A stretch of 64,000 nt of DNA from Prostheceraeus crozeri. Taxonomy: Eukaryota > Platyhelminthes > Polycladida > Euryleptidae. The notes under the pieces were generated by a model. The model made no database searches, was not told the origin of the DNA, and was given only the letters and a program-made list of their open reading frames with translations. Location: NCBI GenBank assembly GCA_907163375.1, contig CAJQUW010003214.1, positions 1 to 64,000 on the forward strand. The letters are read 5' to 3'. A program made the position numbers and the translations under genes. Shown here in pieces: positions 29,846 through 40,218 of this stretch (the stretch's first letter is position 1; each line of letters starts with the position of its first letter).

Positions 29846-30310
29846 AATATAAAAAATATAATCACAAAGTTGTATCTGCTGTCAGTCAACTTTAACGTTG
29901 CATGGCACGGAGAACTTCGGCATAATTCTTCCTGTTGGTGGGCGATCTCTCTTGAGACAGCGGATGATATCGTAGTGATGAGTGTGGCAAGGGCTTGAGA
30001 CTTACCTTAATCCGACTTTCCAACGGTCGTCGTGGTCTCTTCGCTCAACGTAGCACTTTGAACGCCAATCGGTTGAGTCTTAGCTATCTGCCGCAGGTTA
30101 CTTTTTAAATTCTCCGTTGCATACGTTATCTGAGAATGAATCATGAGTTCTCTTAAAAACTGCCTCTATTATTGAAGCTAAATGATGAAGGGATGAAATG
30201 GGAGGGCACTCTTGCGCCACACGCAAACATATACATCTTCTCTCTTTACTAATGATACGATCTCTTTTGATAGAAAAGTAGACCGATAATAAATGTGATG
30301 ACATTCGCAA
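29846..30310. repeat. Non-coding Polinton arm sequence shared with 23.4-24.1 kb
   Basis: Blocks such as 'GTAGCACTTTGAACGCCAAT', 'GGTTGAGTCTTAGCTATCT' and 'GCGCCACACGCAA' recur at 23470-24050 in the decayed third Polinton. This marks it as an inherited, non-coding part of the left arm. Confidence 0.6.
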
Positions 30311-30404
30311 CCATGTTTACAATAAACCCCATATCTAAATTCCTCCTTTTATTTCCATTTCTAGATCAATACATTGCAAAACAAAGACATGTAGTTCTTT
30401 AGAT

Positions 30405-30677
30405 TTATTTATCAAAGTTCAGTGGGACTGGTTTGAAGTCATTATAAATCCTGTAATGTACCACTCGCTTTGGTGCATCCGGCAGTCTTCTGAGTCGCGT
30501 CGTCTTCGGTGTGAACTCGCCCTCACTCCATACAACTTCGGTGATTTCACTTTTGCTACCACTCTTCTCGACATTGTCGATTTTGGGTTTATTGCCACTG
30601 TTCACATCCTCGTCCCATTCATCGACAACTTCGAAAATTTTGTGGAAAATATTTAAGGCTTCAGAAGAATTTGCCAT
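30405..30677 (-). CDS. Small Polinton protein with C-terminal 'RRLPDAPKR' motif
   Basis: I chose the ATG at 30677 because a TATA box (TATATAA on minus, 30736-30730) lies about 55 bp upstream; the longer frame to 30749 would start inside the promoter. The 90-codon protein is helical and acidic at first (MANSSEALNIFHKIFEVV), then has VVWSEGEFTPKTTRLRRLPD and APKRVVHY. A degenerate paralogue of the last block lies head-to-head at 30866-30985. Family unknown. Confidence 0.5.
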   Translation of the reverse strand: MANSSEALNIFHKIFEVVDEWDEDVNSGNKPKIDNVEKSGSKSEITEVVWSEGEFTPKTTRLRRLPDAPKRVVHYRIYNDFKPVPLNFDK

Positions 30678-30865
30678 ACTAACCTGTTCGATCGTATGAT
30701 GTGAATGAGAAGTGCTAATATCTTCTGATTTATATAGGATATTCAACAATACTTTCCTCAGCCAATCAGAATCACTCTAATTTAGATAAAGACTGTTAAA
30801 GTCAGAAGATTGCAAGATGTACCAATCTCAGCTAAAATGACAATTTTGTGATCGTCAATGAGTGC

Positions 30866-30985
30866 GATGAAGGCTTGAGTAGTCAGGAGAGTGGTAACAA
30901 AACTATAAGAATTATCTGGACAGACGAAGAGTGGACACCGAAAAGAACTCGTGAGAGAAGAGTGTCAGATGCTCCCAAACGATAA
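30866..30985 (+). pseudogene. Degenerate paralogue of the 30405-30677 protein
   Basis: The + frame reads IIWTDEEWTPKRTRERRVSD followed by APKR and a stop. This mirrors VVWSEGEFTPKTTRLRRLPD-APKR of the neighbouring minus-strand gene. Upstream codons are interrupted. The pair suggests an inverted duplication inside the element. Confidence 0.5.
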
Positions 30986-31157
30986 AGTATGCTTTGATTT
31001 TAAATAAATCTAAAGAACCACATGTCACTACTTTTTGATTTTTCCCTCAGTGATTGAGGTAGTATTTAGGAAAGAATGATAGTGTCTAGCATCAGCTGCT
31101 ATGATTTACACTGAGCTGTCAAATGACTAGATTTTCACTATGATGTTGATGACTACA

Positions 31158-31611
31158 TTACCCAGAAATAAGTGAAAACAGACAGATATAACAAATGAAA
31201 CATATATTCCGAAAGTACAAATAATTTAGAAGATCTTCAGTACTAATATCATCCCAAGGCGATTCGCAGTTACTGCAGTCACATTTCAGTTGTCGCACTC
31301 TTTCCTCGGCTGCAGCCAACACACCAAAGATGTACTCCCATTCAATCTTGTTCCTGGGTTGAGACGATGGGCTGTACCATCTCCGTATGTCATGGAGAAG
31401 ACTGATATCATCCTCCTTCGACACATCCTCCTTGTTGTATAGTAGGTACTTCCACCTCACATACACCATCCATCTCCTCTTCCTCAGTCAGAGTCGGATA
31501 TTCCAAGCTTGGAATATCCTCCGCTTTTTCCTTCTTCTCCAACTTCACCTTCTTTGGAGCGGGAGGGCAAGTTGATGTGTCCACGGAGAGAGTTGCTGTT
31601 GGCGAATTCAT
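31158..31611 (-). pseudogene. Small Polinton protein, frameshifted
   Basis: The first part (31611-31408) is Lys/Glu-rich (APKKVKLEKKEKAEDI; LTEEEEMDGV), and the second (31469-31158, other frame) has DDISLLHDIRRWYSP, a CDCSNCESPWDD cysteine cluster and a hydrophobic C-terminus (FICYICLFSLI). The frames overlap at about 31408-31470, so one indel probably separates them. A cysteine cluster and a possible C-terminal membrane anchor are visible. Family unknown. It is divergent from the polymerase gene, sharing the promoter region at 31612-31842. Confidence 0.45.
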
Positions 31612-31707
31612 GACTTCAAATTGTGTGCTATAAACTTGATTTCTTAGTGCTTAAGTACAAGTAAGTAGCCAATCAAATGAATAGCCAATGAATGACGAGT
31701 ATGAGAG

Positions 31708-31717
31708 TATATAAAAG
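31708..31717 (+). promoter_or_regulatory. TATA box of the DNA polymerase gene
   Basis: TATATAAAAG, 135 bp before the start codon at 31843, in the space between divergent genes. Confidence 0.6.
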
Positions 31718-31842
31718 GTGGGAAACAGACTTATTTTTCATTCTATATTTGAGACGTGTTGAGAATAAGTGAAGTCTCTATTTTGATAAACTATACAATT
31801 TTCTGACATTGAAGTATCATTCTTAAACTTGATTTCGTTGAA

Positions 31843-34800
31843 ATGGTAAGTTGAAAATTTCCTCACTCATCTCCCTCAAACGTTTGGCTAATACCATCTT
31901 TCTCAAATTCAGCCATCTACTTCATCACCAAAACGCTCCCTTCTCGAGGAAACTTTAGAGCTGTTAAGTGAATGTAGGTTGTAACAATAGACTATAACTT
32001 TAATATAGATGATAGAATGATTCCTCTTTCAGGTGATGTTAGTACCAGCTCAAGCGGTCAGTCGCGGGAATCTAATGAGCGGGAATCTGCTGATTGTGGT
32101 CATATCTTTACGAGGAAGCGTGATCTCGCCCGACACATCAGACAACGTGTGTGTCAATCAAAGACATCATCAATCTCCCGAGGTGAGGATGATTCTATTC
32201 AACATGTCTCTTTTACTTGCGACTTTTGCATTCTATCTTTTAAAACACGTTTTGAATTATCTTCACATAGACTTCACCACACGCATACAAATGATAGTTA
32301 TAGTAACAAAACCTCCCCTATCCGTCTCACTGAAGTGTCGCTCAATAATGTAGTGAGAAATTACCATATGGAATCCTCAGAAACCATTGCTGATTTTCCG
32401 GAGTGGTTTTATCAAAATTCAACATTAATAGATGCGCTCTTTAGAAATTTAGACAACTTTAGAATAATAGCGCTCATCTATCTTAAAATAAAATATGTTA
32501 AAGTTGATCATCATACTGGCGAAATAGTGCAGAGGTTGGAGTTTTACATACCCTCCTCACCTGCTACAGAGGTAGTAGATAAAGAAGTAAGGCTAAATTT
32601 TTATATTGAAGGGCTAAAATCAAATATTGATAAATTTAACGTGCGCGATAGTGGTCTGATTTTTGATGGTGTAGAATCTGCCATGTTTAAAATTACTCTA
32701 TTAGAAAATTACAGTGGACGAGGCTCCTTCAATCTTCCAAAAACGTTAAAAGATAAGAAAGCAGTCATTTCTATAGATTGTGAATCGCACTGTTTTAAGT
32801 ATGCGGTCTTATCCATTCTCCACTATCATGATGTACAGAACAACCGTTTACGTAAAACCAAATATCATCAATGGGAGAATGAATTGAAATTTGATGACTG
32901 CAATAGTGGAGGTATGAAATTGAAAGATATAGAGAAATTTGAAAAATTAAATAAAATTAAAATAGTTGTTCACGTCTGGCAAAAAAGGACTTAAAGGTGT
33001 ACGCTACAACAAACGTTCATCAACTTATGATCGTGTTGCCAACCTCTTGTTGGTATATGAGGATAGCAGTCAACAATGGCATTACTGCGGTATTCCAAAT
33101 ATTTATCGACTATATTCCCACTTAACATCCAAAAGGGGGTAGCATTTCATATGTGACCGTTGTATGAGATCCTTCTGGTCAAAAGATAAATTTCAAACAC
33201 ATTATGAATGGTATAAGCGAGGTAAATTGCAAATGGAACGCATGTCCAAAGATAAAATCTTTTCATATAGAGAGAATGGTAGTGAAATAAGTCCTCTTCG
33301 TGTCATCTATGCTGATATCGAATGCTATATTGATGATAACATCCACAAGCCAGCAGCCATATCCTGTTATGAGGTATGGCATAATCATTTCCAAAATGAA
33401 GATAATAAAATGCACGTCTGGCAAGGTGAGGATTGTATACACAAATTCTTGCAATTCCTGGAAAGTGCTAGTAAATTTCAACAAAAAAATGATAGTGAAC
33501 TCTATCACAGATCATTAAATATGACAGCAGATGATCAGGTAAAATTTGAAAGTTGTATAGTCTGCTCAAAATGTAATAAAACGTTTGATGAGGGTAAAAT
33601 TAAGAAAATGTGTGACCATGATCACATCACTGGTAAATTTAGAAACGTACTGTGTTCAAGATGCAATTTTTCTCTAAGAATGAAACGGCGCACTCTACCC
33701 GTAATTTTTCATAACTTCAAAGGCTATGACAGCCATATGACAATAAAAGGGGGGTTAGGAAAAATGAAGGGATGGTTAATGAATGTTATAGCTCAAACGA
33801 GGGAAAAATTTATGTCCATGACTGCAAAAGTACCAGTCAATAAGACTAAAGAAAATAAGACAGTCTACTTTGATATAAAATTTTTAGATTCCTATGAATT
33901 CATGACTTCATCAGTAGCATCTCTCGTTCAAAATCTTAAGTCTCTTCAACTAAATCAAAATTTGAAGAAGCAATATCCTAACTTGACAGATGAAGTCATC
34001 ACATGCAAAGGAGTGTTTCCATATGCATACTTTGACAACATTTCTAAACTTAGTGAGACTTCTCTTCCATCAATAGATAAATTTAAAAATGATTTGACTA
34101 GTATAGAATATAAGGTAGAAGATTACAATCATGCTCAAGTTGCATGGACAAAATTTGACTGTCAAACGTTTAGCGATTATATGATCGCCTATCTAAAATT
34201 AGATGTATTTTTGCTGGCTGATGTATTTCAGGAGTTTCGACGAGTGACATTAGAAGAAGATAAATTAGACCCCATCCACTTTGTCAGTCTTCCAGCCATG
34301 TCATTCCAGTCTGCTTTTAAAATGACTGGAGAGAGAATCCATCTTTTACAAGATCCAGAGATGTATAATTTATTTGAGCGAGGAATTGGCGGTGGTCTCA
34401 CATTTGTAAATAGACACCAAATAAAATCAAAAATAGTAGATGATGATCAGATTCATCTAAAGTACTATGACCAGAATAATTTATTTGATAGTTCACTATC
34501 CAAACCTCTACCTCACTCTGAGTTTAGCTGGCTAGGTGATAGTGAAATTCAACATTTCTCCAATCCTTCAAACATACTAGCTATTCCAGATGATGGTGAT
34601 TGGGGATAATATTTTGAGGTAGATCTTATCTATCCAAATAGTATTAAAAATAAAACTGTGGATTCTCCACCTCCGCGCGAATCAGGTGAAGTGACTGAAG
34701 ATATGTTTTCGGACTTTATGAAACAATTTCATAAAGATTTAGAAGGGAGTGGACAGCCCAAGTATAAGCCTTGTTGCAAACTTTTCCTTACTTAATTTGA

Positions 34801-35813
34801 TAAAGAAAATTTTCTAGCCCACTTTTCCATCTTCAAAATTTTATTTAGAAATGAGTGTGATTTTAAAAACAGTTCACCGCATTATCAAATTTAGACAGAA
34901 AGCCTTTCTGAAACCATATACTGATAGTAGCAGCCAGAAACGTGCACCAGCCCAAAATAATTTTGAAAAGGATTTTTATAAATATAAGAATAATAGTCTC
35001 TTTGGTAAGACGATGGAAGATGTTAGAAAACGTATAAACTATAAACTTGTGAATCGTAATGATAAATTTCAAAAGTTAGCGGCATCACTTCTCTTTATTG
35101 ATAGAGATATTATAGATGATGAGTTGGTTGGTATTAAAATGATAAAATCAGAAGTAGAGTTGTGCAAGCCCATCTACATTGGACAAGCTGTATTAGATTA
35201 TTCCAAGCTTGAAATGTATCAACTCTTCTATAGAATATTAAAACCATGTCCTCTAATTAAAGACGTGCGTTTGCTGGGTGGTGATACAGACAGTTTCTTT
35301 TTAAGTATTTCTGCTCAGAAAGAGTTAAACTTCAATGAAATAGGAAGATCTTTAGAAAATTATTTTGATACGTCAAATTATCCTACAGATCACCCACTAT
35401 ACTCTACTAAAAATAAAGCAAAATTAGGATGCTTCAAAGATGAAATGGCAGGAAAAGAAATTAAGGAAATGATTCTTCTTCGTCCTAAAATGTATTAAAT
35501 GAAAACAAAAGACTCCAGTGACAGTATTAAGCGCGCAAAAGGCATATCTAAGTCGATTGTTGTAAATATGAAGCATAGGATCTATAAGAAGGCCTTTAAA
35601 AATAAGTGTGTAACGTTTGTCAACATGACCATCTTAAAATCAAAGTTGCATGAGGTAAAAACTCATACATTTAGAAAGCGAGCACTTTCAGCGTGGGAGG
35701 ATAAGAGGTGTTGGATATGGCATAACATATCTCTTCCACATGGTCATCCTGATACAATCATATCACTAACTAAAAGAATTAAACTCACACTACCACATTC
35801 AGGAGATGTGTAA
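31843..35813 (+). pseudogene. Protein-primed DNA polymerase B (pPolB) of Polinton, broken
   Basis: The ATG (31843-31845) is cut off by GTAAGT at once; introns are 31846-31912 and 31974-32032. Exon 3 opens with a C2H2 finger (CDFCILSFKTRFELSSHRLH) and a weaker one before it. Then come the family's N-terminal region (GSFNLPKTLKDKKAVISI), exonuclease motifs (YADIEC; HNFKGYDSH; YLKLDVFLLADVF), and an endonuclease-VII-like Cys/His cluster (MCDHDHITGKFRNVLCSRCN). Polymerase motifs follow: DQNNL, KNNSLFGKTMEDVRKR and GGDTDSFF. It replicates the element from a terminal protein. Breaks: frame change near 33000, TAA at 34607-34609, frame change near 34800, TAA at 35496-35498. Family length is about 1,100-1,300 residues, so nearly all of the gene remains. 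Confidence 0.9.
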
Positions 35814-35974
35814 ATATGTTCAGTCTCAAATCAGCATTTTGATGATGCTTTTGTTGACATTCATTGTTGTTTTATGTATCGCTTTAGATTGCCCTTCCTT
35901 GTGAATATATGCCTACAGTCAGCTCATTCCCCTATATCTGTGAAAAGACTTTTTCATACACATATTTTTAGTTC

Positions 35975-35980
35975 AATAAA
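35975..35980 (+). terminator. AATAAA downstream of pPolB
   Basis: AATAAA 160 bp after the polymerase stop, just before the convergent minus-strand gene ends at 35995. Confidence 0.45.
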
Positions 35981-35994
35981 ATTTTACAATGACT

Positions 35995-37415
35995 TCACTT
36001 TGTTTTCCGAAACACTAAAGTTGCGAGGGATTTAGTATCTTTGACATGGATGCACTCATGTAAACCATTTGTAATTTTGATAGAAATAGATGGTATAGTT
36101 TGTTTGATAACAGGATGGCTGAAAATATGTTGAAACATCTTCTTGACTATTCCATATAAAGCATCCTTATCATGAATGAAATCACGTAAAATGTGTTCTT
36201 TTTCCTCGCCAACAGAAATAGGTAGAATCAAATCACTTTGAATGTAAAGGTGTTGTTCATGTTTATCAAGTGTCATTGGTGTTTCTATACCAATCGTATG
36301 CGCAGCAGTAAACATATTTTGTAGCATTGAAAAACCAGAGTTTTTCAATTTTTTTGCTCAATTGACATTGAATGTCATCACCCAGTTTCAGAACAACTCG
36401 TTGATTTTCAATTGAAAACAAAATGTGGTGTGTCTTACATCATATTTACTTTTCATCACATGCTTCAACTTCTGTTGTATATAAGGATTTATTACATGAA
36501 TGAAGATTTCAACTGCATGATATCAACTAAATCAGCTTTAGTGTGATATTCATGAGAAGCATAAACCAAACCGCTTCCAATAATAGGTGTTGCATGTCTT
36601 ACAAAATGACGCAAGGTTGGAGAGAAATAAACTGTAAGTTTGTCATTATATTTCTGAATAACCAACTTATCTTTGTCCGCCATAATTTTCTCTCCATACT
36701 TCTTACCCACAGTCTCATTCCATCGTTTTACTAACTCAATAAGTGATAAAGGTTGAACACCACGCTTTTTCAAAATGATGCGTTCTTCACATTCTACAAC
36801 ATCTTCATCAAATATTTAAAATTTATAATGAAATTTGTTGATTCGATTTGAATAAACTTTTTTAACAATTGCAGTAGCAATTGACGTTAGATGTATTCCA
36901 TGACCAAAACCGAGATGTGGATGGAATTCATTATCCAACCTCAATGTCAGACCTTTAGTAAAAGAATGAAAGCGAAGGAACTGTCTCCCACTCCAATGAT
37001 GGATAGTAAACTCATAAACTTTCTGATCCTTATTCTTCATGATGGAAGTATTACCACTATTGAATGCCTTAATAATTTTCTCATTCACAAATGGACCATA
37101 ATAATCTGATTTTATCTGAATCCATTCATAGTTCCACTTTCCATCTTACGTTAAATTGTATGAGAACTGGAATTTATTATTCATTGTTATTCCATCATGG
37201 GTGCGAGGAGTCAATATCATTTCTTCCAAATCATTCACATTCTGAATATTGCTATCATAGCAAATGCCGGAAACACCCACTTCCCATTCACCTTCTAGAT
37301 GTAGTGAGCGATTTAATTCTACTCGAAAGTCTGGTGGTTTATTATTAGGAAATTTATTCATAGAAGCATTACTGGGTAAGTAAATTAGAAACGAATCTCT
37401 ATTTTCACTTTCCAT
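35995..37415 (-). pseudogene. Polinton virion-type protein, paralogue A, heavily broken
   Basis: The start at 37415 reads MESENRDSFLIYLPSNASMN and then HLEGEWEVGVSGICYD. The N-terminal block (short beta strand, Asn-rich loop, 'L.GEWEVGV') recurs in the neighbouring gene 37490-38857. Pieces continue at 37088-36816, 36773-36492 and 36348-35995 in different frames. The uncharacterised family with this N-terminus is common in Polintons of invertebrates; by position and order I infer a virion surface or minor structural role. At least three breaks. Confidence 0.6.
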
Positions 37416-37489
37416 ACTAATCACATTGGAAAAATATATCAGCATACTTTTGGATTAACTCTTCATTCGGAAATGGAGTGTGATACTTG

Positions 37490-38857
37490 TTACAGCATCT
37501 TTATGAAAAGAATCAACGCACCAGCATCGTCACAAATTGCAATATCAATTTGTGGGATGTATTTTGATTTCAGCTTTGTATAATGCACTTTCTTGAAAGT
37601 ATGCTCAGATAAAATACTGCAGCTTTTTGGCTGGTATGGTATCATTGCTAGCAATGGAGCTTCAACATCTCCCACACGTACATATTCACCAATATTGGAA
37701 TATATCTGAAAATAGTTAATACGACGCGATAGCGACATGTCTGCGCTAGCTTTGGTTACAGTACCACTTTTAAAGATATTTTGATCAAAACCCAAAATGT
37801 CCATTATAGTTTTATCCATAATTAGTTCAATGCCTTTTCCACTTACAGTGAGAGACAAAGCACCTTCTTTTTCAGAAAATGAAATATGTTGCTCATTAAT
37901 CACTTCATTTAAATAATCTACAACCAATTTAACTGAAGTAATAATGCGAGGCATCAACACTCTTGTTTCATGTAAGATACCATCTAAAGGCTCTATACGC
38001 TTTCTGTATAAAGATACGGTCCATTCTGTATCAAATTGATTTGACCTTTCACATGGCAAATGTTGCATATCAAATTTTCCAATAACAGATGCAGAACGAT
38101 GTCGTACGAATTGATGAAAATCTTTTGAACAAACTAATACTAGATCATCATCATTTAATTTACTTATTGCAATATGATTAGATGATTTGATATAAGTCAA
38201 TGTTGCCACTTGTTTACCATCAACTCGAAGGAGATGATTAAATTGCTTCAATAATGTTTCAGGAGTCATGTTTGTCTTTCTTGGCTTAATCACAATCTTC
38301 TTCACCAACTTCTTCTTATTTCTTGGAATACGATCTACATAATAAGCTTCCTCTCGATATATTAACTGTTTATGACCACTTGGGTGGTAATTAACGTTAT
38401 AATTATCATAGCTTGTTAAGGCGCTACCAAGGTAGCCTACATCATTTCTTAAACTTGGACTTAAACCAACAATCCAATCTTTCTGAACTACATGATGTAC
38501 ATAATTATGATCATCATTGTGCGGAGTAAATTGGACAATATGTTTACACGCTTTATTCAGGAAATCATAAGCGAATTTCTGACGTGATAGACGATCTTTC
38601 TTCAGCCATTGTGGAATGTATACTCGGCAGCCCTTTTCACTTTGGTAAGCAGCTGTGCGTCTCATATTATTAGTCATCACCTCATGATCAAAAGTATAGA
38701 CACAGTTACTGTGAACAAGTTGTGTGACCCCTACTTCCCACTCTCCATTCAGCTGTTGTATATTATCAATGGGAGTAGAAAAGATAGCGGCTCGATTACT
38801 AGCAAATCTATTTGTTGCTACATTGCTAAACAAAATATGGTAAAATGACATTTTCAT
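37490..38857 (-). CDS. Polinton virion-type protein, paralogue B, intact (455 codons)
   Basis: An undisturbed frame among broken neighbours. It starts MKMSFYHILFSNVATN with QQLNGEWEVGVTQLVH, the same N-terminal block as paralogue A. The C-terminal part (INYFQIYSNIGEYVRVGDV; APLLAMIPY; IDIAICDDAGALILF) has the 'x-VGDVxAPLL...DDxGxxxxF' pattern of the same widespread Polinton protein. Family function is not established; it is predicted to be part of the particle. It lies 38 bp from the divergent PC4-like gene at 38896, so both probably share a promoter. Confidence 0.7.
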   Translation of the reverse strand: MKMSFYHILFSNVATNRFASNRAAIFSTPIDNIQQLNGEWEVGVTQLVHSNCVYTFDHEVMTNNMRRTAAYQSEKGCRVYIPQWLKKDRLSRQKFAYDFLNKACKHIVQFTPHNDDHNYVHHVVQKDWIVGLSPSLRNDVGYLGSALTSYDNYNVNYHPSGHKQLIYREEAYYVDRIPRNKKKLVKKIVIKPRKTNMTPETLLKQFNHLLRVDGKQVATLTYIKSSNHIAISKLNDDDLVLVCSKDFHQFVRHRSASVIGKFDMQHLPCERSNQFDTEWTVSLYRKRIEPLDGILHETRVLMPRIITSVKLVVDYLNEVINEQHISFSEKEGALSLTVSGKGIELIMDKTIMDILGFDQNIFKSGTVTKASADMSLSRRINYFQIYSNIGEYVRVGDVEAPLLAMIPYQPKSCSILSEHTFKKVHYTKLKSKYIPQIDIAICDDAGALILFIKML

Positions 38858-38895
38858 ATTCTGGTGATCTATATATTACCAATTTGCATAACATC

Positions 38896-39252
38896 ATGAA
38901 GACTTGGATTTTGGATTCTCAACAATACATCAAAGTTGATCGCAATGGAAACGTTCATTTCAAAAATTCTCATGGAAATACATCGAGAGGAATTACATTA
39001 ACATGGCGACAATTTTTAAATCTTAATGACATCATGAGGGATTTAGAATATTTTGAAACGCCAAAATTCATCTCTTTGGGTAATCAAGTTTGGCTTCAAC
39101 ATTACAGAAATGAAATTCAAATCTGTCATTCTGATTCCTCAATCTATTTTTCATTTCGCAAATACAATTGGGAAAAATATAAAAGATGGATACATCGCTC
39201 CATTATGTCATTTATTCGTCGAGAGTTCATCGCTTTGCTATGCAGATCTTAA
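38896..39252 (+). CDS. PC4/p15-like small protein, copy 1
   Basis: The 118-codon protein starts MKTWILDSQQYIKVDRNGNV, then SRGITLTWRQFLNLNDIM. Order and spacing recall the DNA-binding core of the transcriptional coactivator PC4/p15 (strand with 'YxxV', basic turn, 'K/RGI(S/T)L' and an aromatic-containing helix). The second half (VWLQHYRNEIQIC; IYFSFRKYNWEKYKRWIHRS) repeats the pattern, as if two such units were joined. PC4 proteins bind single-stranded DNA and melted promoters. The middle segment with the usual acidic loop is shorter than in PC4, so this is a fold-level guess. A second, broken copy follows at 39289. Confidence 0.5.
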   Translation: MKTWILDSQQYIKVDRNGNVHFKNSHGNTSRGITLTWRQFLNLNDIMRDLEYFETPKFISLGNQVWLQHYRNEIQICHSDSSIYFSFRKYNWEKYKRWIHRSIMSFIRREFIALLCRS

Positions 39253-39288
39253 TCAGACACCACCTTCAACACAATGTTATACTCCATC

Positions 39289-39620
39289 ATGAGGAGTTGG
39301 AAGTTAGACTCCCTACAACATGTTGAGATTGATTATGATCAAAACGTTTATTTCAACGACTATACTGGAAATATGAGAAAAGAATTTGCTTTATCATATC
39401 GACATTTTCAATGCCTAAATCATATCATGAAAAGACATTCTATATGAAAAGACATTCACGCATAGAAAATTGCATATGGTTGCGACTAAAAAAGCAACGA
39501 ATAGAAATCTATCATTCTCAACTTTCTATCTGCTTCACATTTCATCAAGGTAGTTGGGAAAAGTATAAAAGGAAGATATGTCGCTCTATTTACTCATTTC
39601 TGCATCATGAGACGTCATCG
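39289..39620 (+). pseudogene. PC4/p15-like small protein, copy 2, frameshifted
   Basis: It starts MRSWKLDSLQHVEIDYDQNV and ALSYRHFQCLNHIMK, aligning with copy 1 in order. After a frame change near 39420-39450 it continues IWLRLKKQRIEIYHSQLS and WEKYKRKICRSIYSFLHHE, again matching copy 1. The two copies are tandem duplicates about 390 bp apart. The end overlaps the start of the TBP-like gene at 39607. Confidence 0.55.
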
Positions 39621-40166
39621 TTACACCATCGTCAACATTCTCCGCCGCATCAGACTCTATACCAAAATCGATCTCGCAACACTACATTTCAAACATTTTC
39701 ACAACAAATTCCAAACAGCAAGTATTATCCGGGTCGACCGCAAATGTTAGTGGTGAAGATGAGCAATTTACGGAACCTTCAACTCTTTCCAAATGGGACG
39801 GTACAAATTCTCGGCGCCCTTTCTCATTCATCGGCGCGGTTAATGCGCTTAGAACTGCAGAAGCTACTACGTCGGATATGGAAGAGGGAGAAGTGTGTGA
39901 TGTCGAATCTGACTGTGAACAATATGGTGATCTCTACTCAATTGAGTGGAAATGTATCGTTTTCGAAGATTCATAGCAGCAGCTACAATTTGTGTTATGA
40001 ACCAGAACTTTTTCCTTCAGCTCTCATTAATTGTTGGAATCCTGTACATATTGCAATCTTTCATAACAGCAAAGTTATCATTACTGGACTGAAATCAGAA
40101 GTGCAAGCAGATACAATCCTAGACCGTTTAATCGAATATGTACATACCCAGCGGATTGTGAAATAA
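39607..40166 (+). pseudogene. TATA-binding-protein-like core encoded by Polinton, one frameshift
   Basis: Two half-repeats of a TBP saddle are readable. Repeat 1: YTIVNILRRIRLYTKIDLATL (first frame, from the ATG at 39607), then after a frame change near 39700-39740 KYYPGRPQMLVVKM and LFPNGTVQILGALS. Repeat 2: NLTVNNMVIST, YEPELFP (39996-40016), then IFHNSKVIITGLKSEVQAD. Host TBP has the corresponding N-IV, 'YNP', 'IFxSGK', 'N-x-VGS', 'YEPELFPG' and 'SGKVVLTGAK' blocks in the same order. The size, about 186 codons, equals a bare TBP core without N-terminal extension. Three of the four usual intercalating Phe positions look kept. It sits after the two PC4-like genes. I know of no TBP gene described as a Polinton component. 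Confidence 0.72.
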
Positions 40167-40180
40167 AAACAATTTTTATT
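40163..40180. terminator. Overlapping convergent polyadenylation signals
   Basis: AATAAA on + (just at the TBP-like stop) and TTTATT, the complement of AATAAA, about 10 bp further on, serve the convergent TBP-like and protease genes. Confidence 0.5.
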
Positions 40181-40218
40181 CCAATATGATGATGTTTTAT
40201 TTCAAATCATTATAGAAC

